Below the pieces are notes generated by a model. The model did no database searches. It was not told the DNA's origin and was given only the letters and a program-made list of their open reading frames with translations. DNA of 64,000 nt, taken from contig CALVDR010000008.1 in assembly GCA_944326365.1 (NCBI GenBank), forward strand, positions 1 to 64,000, given 5' to 3'. The DNA is from an uncultured Bacteroidales bacterium. GTDB lineage: Bacteria > Bacteroidota > Bacteroidia > Bacteroidales > UBA932. Of the stretch, positions 25,675 through 34,671 are shown piece after piece. How positions within the stretch are numbered: the stretch's first letter is position 1; each line of letters opens with the position of its first letter. Position numbers and translations under genes: made by a program.

Positions 25675-26805
25675 TTAAAGTCTCGTCATTATTCTCTTCA
25701 CCGTCGCATCTTTCCAGCTCCGGAAATCTCCGGCAATGATGTGTTTCCGCGCCTCTCTCACCAGATCGAGGTAGAACGCCAGGTTGTGTTCGCTGGCTAT
25801 CTGTCCTGCAAATATCTCTTTCGATACGAAAAGATGTCTCAGATATGCCTTGCTGTAGGTCCTGTCTACGAAAGATGTGCCTTCCGGATCTATTGGCGAG
25901 AAGTCGTCCGCCCATTTCTGGTTCTTCATGTTCATGATGCCGTTCCATGTGAACAACATCCCGTTCCTGCCGTTTCTGGTAGGCATCACGCAGTCGAACA
26001 TGTCCACACCCCTCGCGATCCCTTCCAGAATATTGGCAGGAGTGCCGACGCCCATCAGATATCTCGGCCGGTCATCCGGCAATATCGGACAGACCACTTC
26101 CAGCATTTCGTACATTTTTTCTGTCGGCTCTCCCACGGAGAGACCGCCAATGGCGTAGCCTTCCCTGTCGAATGACGCCGCATGTTCGGCAGCCTCGCGC
26201 CTCAGTTCCGGATAGACACACCCTTGGACTATGGGGAAAAAGGTCTGTGAATATCCGTAAAGCGGTTCTGTCTCGTCGAAATGCCTGATACAGCGGGCCA
26301 GCCATGCCTGTGTCAGTTTCAGGGACTTCTTAGCATAATCGAAACTTGCGTCTCCCGGCGTGCATTCATCCAGGGCCATGATGATGTCTCCTCCGATGAT
26401 TCTCTGCGTGTCGACGTTGTTTTCAGGGGTGAACTTGTGCCGTGACCCGTCGATATGGGAAGAGAAAGTGCAGCCGTCCGGAGTCAGTTTCCGGATAGGG
26501 GAGAGCGAGAATACCTGGAATCCGCCGCTGTCCGTAAGTATCGGCCTGTCCCACGATATGAACTTGTGCAGGCCGCCTGCAGCCTTCAGAATATCCAGCC
26601 CGGGCCTGAGATAGAGGTGGTATGTGTTTCCGAGTATGATTTCTGCCCGGATATCCTTTTTCAGATCCCTGTGGTATATGCCCTTGACAGAGCCTACTGT
26701 ACCCACAGGCATGAAGATAGGCGTTTCTATCTGTCCGTGGTCCGTGGTGATGATGCCGCATCTGGCATTTGATCCCGGGTCTGTCGCTGTCTTTTCGAAT
26801 TTCAT
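25675..26805 (-). CDS. tgt: Queuine tRNA-ribosyltransferase
   Basis: It exchanges guanine 34 for preQ1 (or queuine) in GUN-anticodon tRNAs. The 376-residue TIM barrel has DSGGFQVFSL, the FPIVQGCVYPELR segment, GYAIGGLSVGE and MPTRNGRNG. The C-x-C-x2-C zinc motif expected near residue 300 reads FVDRTYSKAYLRH instead, so the structural zinc site is missing or altered; I recall this as common in Bacteroidota Tgt. Start MKFEKT at 26805 is chosen because the promoter (26847-26880) lies downstream of the alternative start at 26889. Operon with the LptG-like gene. queH at 30880 belongs to the same pathway. Confidence 0.93.
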   Translation of the reverse strand: MKFEKTATDPGSNARCGIITTDHGQIETPIFMPVGTVGSVKGIYHRDLKKDIRAEIILGNTYHLYLRPGLDILKAAGGLHKFISWDRPILTDSGGFQVFSLSPIRKLTPDGCTFSSHIDGSRHKFTPENNVDTQRIIGGDIIMALDECTPGDASFDYAKKSLKLTQAWLARCIRHFDETEPLYGYSQTFFPIVQGCVYPELRREAAEHAASFDREGYAIGGLSVGEPTEKMYEMLEVVCPILPDDRPRYLMGVGTPANILEGIARGVDMFDCVMPTRNGRNGMLFTWNGIMNMKNQKWADDFSPIDPEGTSFVDRTYSKAYLRHLFVSKEIFAGQIASEHNLAFYLDLVREARKHIIAGDFRSWKDATVKRIMTRL

Positions 26806-26846
26806 TTCCTTTTCCTCAATGTGGCTCACGCCAATGATTAATCTGT

Positions 26847-26880
26847 CAAAGATAAGAAGAAACTGCCATATGAGACCAAA
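26847..26880 (-). promoter_or_regulatory. Promoter of tgt
   Basis: On the minus strand: TTTG (26880-26877), 22 bases, TATCTTTG (26854-26847). The spacer is a little long. It supports the tgt start at 26805. Confidence 0.5.
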
Positions 26881-26986
26881 ATTGTTCAAATTATTCTTAT
26901 ATTTGCTTTCCTCGTCTCGGGCATTGCCGTCATCCGGCAGCCGGAGACAGTGAGGGAACCACGATAATTGACATTAAAATCATTTT

Positions 26987-28270
26987 ATGGATAAAGCAGT
27001 AAGAATCAGGCTGATCCTGATGAATTTCCTTCAATGGGCAGTGTGGGGTGCATACCTTACATCCATGGGCAGCTATCTTGTTTCGGTGGGACTGGCTGAA
27101 AGAATCGGACTTTTCTATGCCATGCAGGGCATCGTTTCCATCTTCATGCCGGCCATCATGGGTATCGTGGCGGATAAGTATATCCCTGCCCAGAAACTTC
27201 TGGGTATCTGCCATCTCGTGGCAGGAGCGGCAATGATAGCGGCCGGATATTACGGTCTGGCAGCAGGTACGGATGTGAAATTCGGTATCCTTTTCCCGTT
27301 GTACACTCTCAGCGTGGCATTCTACATGCCTACCATAGCGCTTTCGAATTCCGTGGCATTCAAGATTCTGCTGAAGAACGGCTTTGATACTGTAAAGGAT
27401 TTTCCTCCGGTCAGGGTCTTCGGTACGGTAGGCTTCATCTGCAGCATGCTCTTCGTGAATTTCGTGACTGATTCTGATGGAATCCAGTTCCAGCATACGT
27501 ACAACCAGTTCTTCGTGTCAGGAATCATAGGTGCGGCCCTTTTCCTGTACAGCTTCACTCTTCCGGACTGTCCGGCAGGCAGACAGGCACAGTCCCGGAG
27601 CCTGGCCGATGCGCTTGGAGCGAAGGCCTTCACGCTTTTCAGAGACAGGAGCATGGCCATCTTTTTCATTTTCTCCATGCTTCTCGGAGTCGCCCTTCAG
27701 ATAACGAACGGATTCGCGAACCCGTTCATCACGCATTTCACTGATGTCCCGGAATACGCGGACACATGGGGCGCGAGGAATGCCAATGCCCTGATCTCCA
27801 TATCGCAGATGTCGGAGACTCTCGGTATCCTTCTCATTCCTGTGGCTCTGAAGTTCTTCGGTATCAAGAGAGTGATGCTCATAGCCATGCTGGCATGGGT
27901 ATTCAGGTTCGGCCTCTTCGGTCTGGGGAATCCCGGGCCGGGAGTCTGGATGTTCATCCTGTCCATGATAGTATACGGTGTGGCGTTCGATTTCTTCAAT
28001 ATTTCCGGAGCCCTCTATGTAGAACAGAGGTCTTCCGATGAGATCAAGTCCAGTGCCCAGGGGCTTTTCATGCTGATGACCAACGGTATCGGCGCTACTG
28101 TCGGCACTCTTTCGGCCCAGGCTGTAGTGAATCATTTCGTCTATAATGCAGCGCAGCCGGACTGGAGTACGGCCTGGTATATATTCGCCGGCTATGCCCT
28201 TCTGGTGGCGGTCCTGTTTGCCATCTTCTTCCGTGACCCTGGGAAAGGTCCTTACAAGAAGATAGCCTGA
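26987..28270 (+). CDS. MFS transporter, nucleoside:H+ symporter-like
   Basis: A 427-residue, 12-helix MFS protein. The N-terminal LILMNFLQWAVWGAYLTSMGSYL run and the central VRVFGTVGFICSM resemble the nucleoside:H+ symporter (NupG/XapB) subgroup. It probably imports nucleosides or a related small solute; specificity is not certain. It is divergent from tgt, with TATATTTG at 26898-26905 as a likely -7 box. A 38-base palindromic hairpin follows the gene. Confidence 0.75.
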   Translation: MDKAVRIRLILMNFLQWAVWGAYLTSMGSYLVSVGLAERIGLFYAMQGIVSIFMPAIMGIVADKYIPAQKLLGICHLVAGAAMIAAGYYGLAAGTDVKFGILFPLYTLSVAFYMPTIALSNSVAFKILLKNGFDTVKDFPPVRVFGTVGFICSMLFVNFVTDSDGIQFQHTYNQFFVSGIIGAALFLYSFTLPDCPAGRQAQSRSLADALGAKAFTLFRDRSMAIFFIFSMLLGVALQITNGFANPFITHFTDVPEYADTWGARNANALISISQMSETLGILLIPVALKFFGIKRVMLIAMLAWVFRFGLFGLGNPGPGVWMFILSMIVYGVAFDFFNISGALYVEQRSSDEIKSSAQGLFMLMTNGIGATVGTLSAQAVVNHFVYNAAQPDWSTAWYIFAGYALLVAVLFAIFFRDPGKGPYKKIA

Positions 28271-28290
28271 CGGCAAAAAAGAAGGAAGTA

Positions 28291-28328
28291 ATTGAGGGTG
28301 ACCCGGATCATTCCGGATCACCCTCAAT
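28291..28328 (+). terminator. Long hairpin after the MFS gene
   Basis: ATTGAGGGTGA (28291-28301) pairs with TCACCCTCAAT (28318-28328), with a further CCGGAT/(A)TCCGG core. There is no T tract, so it may be a transcript-stabilising end or a bidirectional terminator for the convergent genes. Confidence 0.5.
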
Positions 28329-28331
28329 GCC

Positions 28332-28390
28332 TGTTATTGTGTTACGATTTCTTAGAAATCTCTTCCCATTTGCGTGTCACCCCTCTCACG
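28332..28390 (-). repeat. Dispersed palindrome-rich element, partial copy C
   Basis: Read on the minus strand this 59-bp piece matches the inner part of copies A and B: gtgagaggggtgacacg, then agagatttctaagaaatcgtaac. In its small hairpin GATTTC-tta-GAAATC the loop differs from the gaa of copies A and B. Both ends of the element are missing. Confidence 0.65.
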
Positions 28391-28412
28391 CACGGATTTT
28401 CAGTCTCTGGCC

Positions 28413-28964
28413 TTATCTGGCGCAGCCGTGGTGGTGTCTTGGGTGACGGGCCGGCCTGTCGGCATGGCATCCTTCCGGTCTGAAGTGATGACCGCAGCAT
28501 GGACATTCATGTTGAGGGACAGGGTGATGACCGTGGTGGAAGCCGTGACCGTGGTGCTGATGTCCGGCTGCCATCCTGCGTTCCTGACGGGCAGCCTGAA
28601 GCGCCTTGAATGCCTCTATCTGTTCCGGTGTCAGGATCTTTTCCATTTCATCGCGGTGTTCCTGAACCATCTTTTTCATCGCATCTCTGTGCCCGTCCCT
28701 CATCTTTTCCATCTGAGCCCTGTATTCTCCGACAGCTTTCTGCCTTTCCGCTTTCTGGCTTTCGAACAGTTCAGTGAGTTTTGCAGTCTGCTCTTCCGAG
28801 AGATCCAGTTTTCCTGACAGGAAGTCCACCCTCGCTTCTATGCTCTCGGCCCCGGTGGCGACATTGTCCCTCGGCTGGATAGGATGTCTCTGGTCCTGAA
28901 TCTGTGCGAATGTGCTGCCTATTCCCATGGATGCGACAGCTAAAATCATGACTAACCTTTTCAT
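28413..28964 (-). CDS. Spy/CpxP-like periplasmic protein with His-rich tail
   Basis: A 183-residue exported protein (signal MKRLVMILAVASMGIGSTFA). The central region is helical and carries two LTxxQ-like motifs of the Spy/CpxP family (LSEEQTAKL and LTPEQIEAF). From about residue 137 it ends in a His/Cys-rich tail (HQHHGHGFHHGHH, then ECPCCGHH and RHPRHHHGC), very likely metal binding. It is divergent from a LytTR-type two-component system whose sensor also has a His-rich outer loop. The start MKRLVM at 28964 gives a clean signal peptide. Role as metal buffer, chaperone or sensor partner is inference. Confidence 0.8.
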   Translation of the reverse strand: MKRLVMILAVASMGIGSTFAQIQDQRHPIQPRDNVATGAESIEARVDFLSGKLDLSEEQTAKLTELFESQKAERQKAVGEYRAQMEKMRDGHRDAMKKMVQEHRDEMEKILTPEQIEAFKALQAARQERRMAAGHQHHGHGFHHGHHPVPQHECPCCGHHFRPEGCHADRPARHPRHHHGCAR

Positions 28965-29157
28965 ATAAAAAAATTTACAATTAGACATATCGGGATTCCT
29001 GATTCCCGTCCGGATACAAAACTACTGAAGTTTCCCCGATGTGGAAGGCCGCTTCAGGAATCCGCTGGCGAACGGTACGAATCTGCGGGCAAACGGCAAT
29101 TCTCCACAAGGATTATTTGCTTAAATTTGCATCTGCAAACCGGAGTGGAATCATATC

Positions 29158-30180
29158 ATGAACAACAGAAACCTGCCTCTGCTGACAGACATCTTTTTCT
29201 GTCTCATTCTTCTGCCTGTGATGATCATGCTGCTTCCTGTAGAGAGGTGGCTCACGCATCATACGATTTTCGTCGTGGTCTTCGTGCTCTGGCTTTATGC
29301 GGTGTACTTTATCCACAGGAAGCTGACCGTACCGCTCGTCTTCCGCAAGAAAAACTGGTGGGCTCCCATTCTGATTTTCATCGCTGCGATACTTGTGACA
29401 TGGCTCATTTCCGGTCTGGACGATCCACGGAGACACTTCGGTCCGGGAGGTCCGTGGGCGCATCGGCATTTCTTCTGGCTGTCGCCCCGTGAGCAGGGCG
29501 TGTGGTTTCTTTTCGTCGTAGTGACTACGTTCAGCATAGCAGTCGGACTGCTTACCGAACTTTACAGGCAGATGCTTGAGAAAAAGGAACTCGAACAGGA
29601 AAAGTCCAAAGCCGAGCTGGCCCTGTACAAGGCGCAGATCAACCCTCACTTCCTGTTCAATACCCTGAACACCCTTTACAGCCTCGTCATAACGAAATCC
29701 GACCGGGCAGAGCAGGCCTTCGTGCAGTTTACGGAAATGATGAAGTATCTCTATACGAACACTTCTACCGACTTCATTCCTCTCTCCGCCGAAGCGGATT
29801 ATATCAGACAGTACATAAGTCTCCAGAAATTCCGCTTGAACGAGCATACAAAGGTAGATTTCAGTGTCACTGTCCGTGACAATACAACCGTCATCGCCCC
29901 GATGCTCCTCATGACCTTCGTCGAGAATGCCTTCAAATACGGGGTCTCTTCACACAGTGACAGTCTTATCGCGATAAGCCTGGTCCAGGACGGTGACAGT
30001 ATCCGGTTCAATGTCAGGAACAGTATCTTTCCTGAATCCCTGACAGGAAAAAAGGACGGCATAGGACTGGCGAATTGCCGCAAGCGGCTGGCTCTAATTT
30101 ATCCTGACACCCATACTCTCAGAATCTCCGATTCGGGAGATGTATTCGAAGTGGAACTGACGTTATTCCTGAAAAGATGA
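29158..30180 (+). CDS. LytS/YehU-type sensor histidine kinase
   Basis: A 340-residue membrane kinase with four N-terminal helices (about residues 5-27, 38-56, 65-85, 110-132). The domain after them is of the His_kinase type: phospho-acceptor His in INPHFLFNTLN, then a HATPase end with FVENAFKYG and DGIGLANCRKRL. The loop between helices 3 and 4, predicted periplasmic, holds RRHFGPGGPWAHRHFFW with three His. There is no other sensor domain. Its stop overlaps the response regulator start by 4 bases (ATGA). Confidence 0.88.
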   Translation: MNNRNLPLLTDIFFCLILLPVMIMLLPVERWLTHHTIFVVVFVLWLYAVYFIHRKLTVPLVFRKKNWWAPILIFIAAILVTWLISGLDDPRRHFGPGGPWAHRHFFWLSPREQGVWFLFVVVTTFSIAVGLLTELYRQMLEKKELEQEKSKAELALYKAQINPHFLFNTLNTLYSLVITKSDRAEQAFVQFTEMMKYLYTNTSTDFIPLSAEADYIRQYISLQKFRLNEHTKVDFSVTVRDNTTVIAPMLLMTFVENAFKYGVSSHSDSLIAISLVQDGDSIRFNVRNSIFPESLTGKKDGIGLANCRKRLALIYPDTHTLRISDSGDVFEVELTLFLKR

Positions 30181-30896
30181 TTACAGCGATTGCAATAGAT
30201 GACGAGCCTCTGGCTCTGGATATCATAGACAGTTTCTGCCGGAGAGACGGGGATATTTCCCTGACTGTCTACAGTGACCCTGTGGTGGGAATGGAAGCCG
30301 TGCACAGGGAATGTCCGGATCTGGTTTTCCTGGATATAGAGATGAACGGCATTTCGGGGATAGAGGCGGCGAAGGCATTGCCGGAAGGCACTTTCCTGAT
30401 TTTTACTACTGCTTATGCGCAGTTCGCCCTGGACGGGTTTGAACTGAATGCCGTGGATTTCCTGCACAAGCCCTTTTCGTACCAGAGATTCGTGACAGCT
30501 GTCAGAAAAATGAGGGAACTGTCCCGTCTCAGAAGCATGGCTATGGCGGGTGACAGGGATGGCGGGGAAATCACTGTAAAGTCAGAATACAGAAATGTGA
30601 ATGTGCCTCTTTCCCGGATCAGATACATCGAGGCCATGGACAATTATTCGAAAATTCTTCTCTCAGACGGCAGCCAGGTCCTCACTCAGATGAGTCTGAA
30701 AGAAATGTCCGAAATGCTGCCGTCCGGGAAATTCATAAGAATCCACCGTTCGTTCATCATTCCGTCGGACAAGGTCTCCGGGTATTCCGGCAGGGCAGTA
30801 TCCCTCTCATGCGGTGTCACCCTCCCTGTCGGCAGGGTCTATTCTTCCGATTTCCTGTCCTGCATGAAAGTCCGGGAAGTCAGCGTCCGTTTATGA
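30177..30896 (+). CDS. LytTR-family response regulator
   Basis: A 239-residue cytosolic regulator. The receiver domain (1-120) has the acidic pair in AIDDEPLAL, the phospho-acceptor Asp in LVFLDIEMNGISG and a Lys in LHKPFSYQ. The C-terminal LytTR DNA-binding domain (about 140-236) has YRNVNVPLSRIRYIEAMDNY and FIRIHRSFIIP. It is translationally coupled to the kinase. The likely target is the divergent His-rich Spy-like gene (inference). Its end overlaps queH by 17 bases (convergent). Confidence 0.92.
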   Translation: MITAIAIDDEPLALDIIDSFCRRDGDISLTVYSDPVVGMEAVHRECPDLVFLDIEMNGISGIEAAKALPEGTFLIFTTAYAQFALDGFELNAVDFLHKPFSYQRFVTAVRKMRELSRLRSMAMAGDRDGGEITVKSEYRNVNVPLSRIRYIEAMDNYSKILLSDGSQVLTQMSLKEMSEMLPSGKFIRIHRSFIIPSDKVSGYSGRAVSLSCGVTLPVGRVYSSDFLSCMKVREVSVRL

Positions 30897-31509
30897 TTTC
30901 TGTCCGGGGCTCGGCATGAGCCATGCCCCTCATGGAAAATTCGCAGCCGCAGTACTGCTGGTTGTAGAAACCGTATTCTTTGATGAGCCGGTTCCTGCGT
31001 TCCTGCAGACCGTTCTTTCTCCAGTTCCTGTCCCACCAGATGACATCATCATAGAGCGATGCTGCATACCGGCCTGCGGTGTTTATCTGGTCCAGGCTTT
31101 TCCATCTGGAGGAGGCGAGAGTCGTGGTGATCACATGATATCCGTGTCTGTGGGCATATCCGGCTGCCGACTCCAGTCTCATACGGAAACATTCCAGACA
31201 TCTGGAGCCTCTTTCCGGCTGGTCTTCCAGACCTTTCATTCTTTCAAGCCAGGCATCGTGCCCGTAGTCTGCATCCACGATTTCCAGCCCGAGCGATTCC
31301 GCGTATCTGGTACACTCGTTTTTCCTTATGAGATATTCCTCTTCAGGATAGATGTTCGGGTTGCAGTAGTATATGAGCGGCGTGATGCCGTTTTTCATCA
31401 GACATTCAACAATGGCCGAGGAGCATGGGGCACAACAAGTATGGAGGAGAACTTTCCGTTCCCCTCCAGGTACCTCAAGTATGTTTTCTGCCTTTTTGGC
31501 CATATGCAT
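30880..31509 (-). CDS. queH: Epoxyqueuosine reductase QueH
   Basis: It carries out the last step of queuosine synthesis in bacteria that lack QueG. The 209-residue protein has the Cys set of the QueH (former DUF208) family: LLHTCCAPCSS near the N-terminus, CLECFRMRLE in the middle and QQYCGCEFS near the end, which bind an iron-sulfur cluster and a second metal. The start is ATG 31509 or 31503 (MHM). It follows ilvE by 19 bases in the ilvA-ilvE transcript, while tgt of the same pathway is 4 kb away. Confidence 0.88.
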   Translation of the reverse strand: MHMAKKAENILEVPGGERKVLLHTCCAPCSSAIVECLMKNGITPLIYYCNPNIYPEEEYLIRKNECTRYAESLGLEIVDADYGHDAWLERMKGLEDQPERGSRCLECFRMRLESAAGYAHRHGYHVITTTLASSRWKSLDQINTAGRYAASLYDDVIWWDRNWRKNGLQERRNRLIKEYGFYNQQYCGCEFSMRGMAHAEPRTEIINGR

Positions 31510-31528
31510 GCCCTCAGTGCGGTCACTC

Positions 31529-32563
31529 TCAGTCCACGAACTGGCACCAGCCGAACGGGTCTTCGATCTCGCCATCCTGGATGCCGCGTATCATCTTGTA
31601 GAGTTTCAGGCTCTTCGGCCCGCACTGGTCTTTGGACCCGAAATAGTACGGCTTCACTTCCGTGGATTCGAGGGCAGGCCTGTCATCTATCTGGTATACA
31701 GGGGTAATGACTACGGCCGTACCGCATTCTCCGACTTCTTCGAAAGTGGAAAGTTCCTCTACGGGGACAGGCCGTCTTTCGACTGTCATTCCCAGTTCTC
31801 TGGCCACTGTCTCAAGCGATTTGTTCGTGATGGAAGGAAGAATGGTGTCAGACTTCGGAGTGATGTATGAGTTGTCCCTGATGGCGAAGAAATTCGAAGA
31901 ATTGAATTCGTCTATATACTGGTGGTGAAGCGGGTCGAGATATAGCACTGCCTCGTAGCCGAGCTTGTGGGCCAGATTGTATGAATACAGCGAAGCCGCA
32001 TAGTTGCTTCCCAGTTTGAAACTGCCGGTGCCGTTAGGAGCGGCCCTGTCATAATCCCTTGAAATCACGACGTATGAAGGCTGCAGGGTATTGCCCGTAT
32101 AGGCACCTACCGGGGCGCAGAGCATCAGGAACAGGCATTCCGTAGACGATTTTACACCCAGCTGCGGGTTGACGCCGATAAGGGTAGGTCTCAGATACAT
32201 GGAAGCATTCGTACCGTATGGCGGCAGGAAATCGATGTTTTCCTTTACGACGCGGATGCACATTTCGATGAAGCGCTCTACCGAAGGGGCTGCGATACCG
32301 ATGTAGTTCGCCGACCTCTGAAGCCTTTTCGCATTTTCCTCAGGCCTGAACAGCCTGACTTTGCCGTCTGCACCGCGGAATGCCTTCAGTCCTTCGAAGC
32401 ACTCGATGCTGTAGTGCAGGGCACCGGCGAAAGCATTGATGGAAAGATTGTCATCCGTGTGGCTTTCCACGGGGCCCCACTGCCCGTCTTTGTAGCTGCA
32501 GCTCAGTATGGTGTTCGTCTTTCTGTAGCCGAACCCGAGCTTTGTCCAATCCAGATTTGCCAT
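31529..32563 (-). CDS. ilvE: Branched-chain amino acid aminotransferase
   Basis: A PLP enzyme of fold type IV and 344 residues that interconverts Leu/Ile/Val and their 2-oxo acids. It shows the class signatures: ALHYSIECFEGLKAFRG, LFRPEENAKRL, YLRPTLIG and the PLP lysine in GTGSFKLGSNYA. Length fits the larger (BCAT II-like) form. It is 24 bases downstream of ilvA, so together they serve isoleucine synthesis and breakdown. Confidence 0.94.
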   Translation of the reverse strand: MANLDWTKLGFGYRKTNTILSCSYKDGQWGPVESHTDDNLSINAFAGALHYSIECFEGLKAFRGADGKVRLFRPEENAKRLQRSANYIGIAAPSVERFIEMCIRVVKENIDFLPPYGTNASMYLRPTLIGVNPQLGVKSSTECLFLMLCAPVGAYTGNTLQPSYVVISRDYDRAAPNGTGSFKLGSNYAASLYSYNLAHKLGYEAVLYLDPLHHQYIDEFNSSNFFAIRDNSYITPKSDTILPSITNKSLETVARELGMTVERRPVPVEELSTFEEVGECGTAVVITPVYQIDDRPALESTEVKPYYFGSKDQCGPKSLKLYKMIRGIQDGEIEDPFGWCQFVD

Positions 32564-32587
32564 AGTTCGTATTATATTGGTATTATT

Positions 32588-33847
32588 TTAAATTAGGATC
32601 TCGAAAAGCTTGTTGTTCTCGTTTATGTATTCGTAGACGATATTGTTCGCATCCATCCTGTGTACGAGAGCCTCGAAGTCCTCCTTCGTTTCGACTTCGA
32701 CACCTATGAGTGCCGGACCTTCTTCCTTGTTTGTCTTCTTGATGTACTGGAAGAGGACCAGGTCGTCTTTCGGACCGAGGTTGTCTCTGATGAATGACAG
32801 GAACGCACCGGCACGCTGAGGGAAGCTGACTATGAAATAGTGCTTCAGACCTTCGTAAAGCAGTGATTTCTCGCGTATTTCCTCGGTGCGTGTGATGTCG
32901 TTGTTGCTTCCGCTGATGATGCAGCCGACCCTCTTGCCCTTGATCTTGTCCGTGTAGAAACGCAGGGCGGCCACGGAAAGCGCACCGGCAGGCTCCACCA
33001 CGATGGCGCTCTTGTTGTACATGTCTATGATGGTGGTGCATACTGCCCCTTCCGGGACTGTCACGATGTCATCGAGCACTTTCCTGCATATTTCGTATGT
33101 CAGATGCCCGGCTTTCTTGACTGCCGCTCCGTCCACGAACTTGTCGATATGTTCGAGTTCCACTATTTCGCCTTTCTCGATGGCTGTCTTCATGCAAGGC
33201 GCACCTGCCGGCTCCACACCGATGATCTTGGTTTCAGGAGATGCCAGTTTCATGTATGCGCCGATTCCTGATGCCAGTCCGCCTCCTCCTATCGGCACGA
33301 AGAGATAGTCCAGAGGCTTTTTCATCTGTTTCTCTATCTCCAGACCGATGGTGGCCTGTCCCTCTATGATCTTCTTGTCATCGAACGGCGGGATGAACGT
33401 CTTTCCTGATTTTTCCGCATATTCGATGGCTTCCTTGTTCGCCGCATCGAAAGTGTCGCCTGTCAGGACGATGTCGATGTATTCCTTGCCGAACATCCTT
33501 ACCTGCTCGATCTTCTGTTTCGGAGTCGTGGTCGGCATGTAGATGGAGCCCATTATGTGGAGCTTGTTGCATGAGAATGCCACTCCCTGCGCATGGTTTC
33601 CGGCACTGGCGCATACTATGCCGTATTTCAAAGCCTCGGGCGGGATCGTCCGTATCTTGTTGTAGGCTCCGCGGATTTTGTAGGACCTGACTATCTGGAG
33701 GTCTTCCCTTTTCAGATAGATCTCGGCGTCATATTTTTCCGACAGGTTCTGGTTTTGCATCATAGGTGTCGGATCTATCACTTCATCGAGAATCTTCGAA
33801 GCGAGCACAACGTCTTCTATGCGCGGAAAATATTCTGTTTCTGCCAT
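32588..33847 (-). CDS. ilvA: Threonine dehydratase
   Basis: It deaminates threonine to 2-oxobutanoate, the entry to isoleucine. The 419-residue fold-type-II PLP enzyme has the PLP-Lys segment REDLQIVRSYKIRGAYNKI, SAGNHAQGVAFSC and the glycine loop IGGGGLASG. The C-terminal 80 residues or so resemble one ACT-like domain (YFIVSFPQRAGAFLSFI), shorter than the two-domain E. coli IlvA, so allosteric control may differ. A weak -7-like TATTTTTG lies on the minus strand at 33951-33944. Confidence 0.93.
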   Translation of the reverse strand: MAETEYFPRIEDVVLASKILDEVIDPTPMMQNQNLSEKYDAEIYLKREDLQIVRSYKIRGAYNKIRTIPPEALKYGIVCASAGNHAQGVAFSCNKLHIMGSIYMPTTTPKQKIEQVRMFGKEYIDIVLTGDTFDAANKEAIEYAEKSGKTFIPPFDDKKIIEGQATIGLEIEKQMKKPLDYLFVPIGGGGLASGIGAYMKLASPETKIIGVEPAGAPCMKTAIEKGEIVELEHIDKFVDGAAVKKAGHLTYEICRKVLDDIVTVPEGAVCTTIIDMYNKSAIVVEPAGALSVAALRFYTDKIKGKRVGCIISGSNNDITRTEEIREKSLLYEGLKHYFIVSFPQRAGAFLSFIRDNLGPKDDLVLFQYIKKTNKEEGPALIGVEVETKEDFEALVHRMDANNIVYEYINENNKLFEILI

Positions 33848-34007
33848 AACTTGAAAATTTCAGGAGGACGACTTCTGTTCGGGTCACCCTCTCCTTTCAT
33901 CATTAATATACGGGTTCGTGACGGCCTTTCAGGCCAATCCTAACAAAAATAATAAAAATCGGGTGATATCCATCAATAATTATGACAATTTGCGTATTTC
34001 AGCACCG

Positions 34008-34661
34008 TCAGTCGAGAATGACCAGCGCTGCGGACGGGTGGCTGAATTCCAGGCGGACAGTATCTTCCGAAGCCCGGTTCAGGGTGGCTTTCCACCAGTT
34101 GTCGAATACCACTTCGTCCGTAGGCCATTCAAGTCCTTTCGACTTTATGGTCAGACTGCTGTCAGGAGAAAACAGGGAAAAGCTTCTCCCTATACCGCAC
34201 GAGATTTCCGTGGTGTCGGTCACGGCGAAAGCTGTGGACCAGTCCGATACCATTTCGATATGGATCCTGTTCCGGAATTTGCGGGCATATTCCATAAGCA
34301 GGGACAGGTTCCCTATGGTGTGGTCTTCCCTGGCTCCGCTGCCTCCGAGTATGAAAATTCCGGAAACATCCTTGAAATTGTCCACGATGTATGAGACAGC
34401 CTTGGTCTGGTCATTTGTCTCCTGTTCCGCCACATGCACGAGTGTTCCGGTAAATCTTTTCCTGGCGGCAGAACTTATGGAATCCATGTCGCCGATGACT
34501 ATGTCAGGCATGCGTTCGCAGCCGAAAACGGCCTCCATATTCCGGAAATACTTCATCAGGGCCCCGTCGCAGCATACGATCAGGTCCGCCTGCCGGAGCA
34601 GATATCTGGGGTATTCCTTTTTCGGAAAGTCCCCGTTGTCTATGACCACTGCTGTTTTCAT
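34008..34661 (-). CDS. Thiamine pyrophosphokinase
   Basis: It makes thiamine diphosphate from thiamine and ATP. The 217-residue protein has the N-terminal domain with CCDGALMKYF and PDIVIGDMDSIS, the ETNDQTKAVSYI acidic site and GGSGAREDHTIGNLSLL, typical of the TPK family. I prefer the ATG at 34661, 10 bases after the stop of the lptF-fmt gene; one at 34688 would overlap that gene. It is the last gene of alaS - lptF/fmt - TPK. Confidence 0.88.
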   Translation of the reverse strand: MKTAVVIDNGDFPKKEYPRYLLRQADLIVCCDGALMKYFRNMEAVFGCERMPDIVIGDMDSISSAARKRFTGTLVHVAEQETNDQTKAVSYIVDNFKDVSGIFILGGSGAREDHTIGNLSLLMEYARKFRNRIHIEMVSDWSTAFAVTDTTEISCGIGRSFSLFSPDSSLTIKSKGLEWPTDEVVFDNWWKATLNRASEDTVRLEFSHPSAALVILD

Positions 34662-34671
34662 TCCCGATAAT

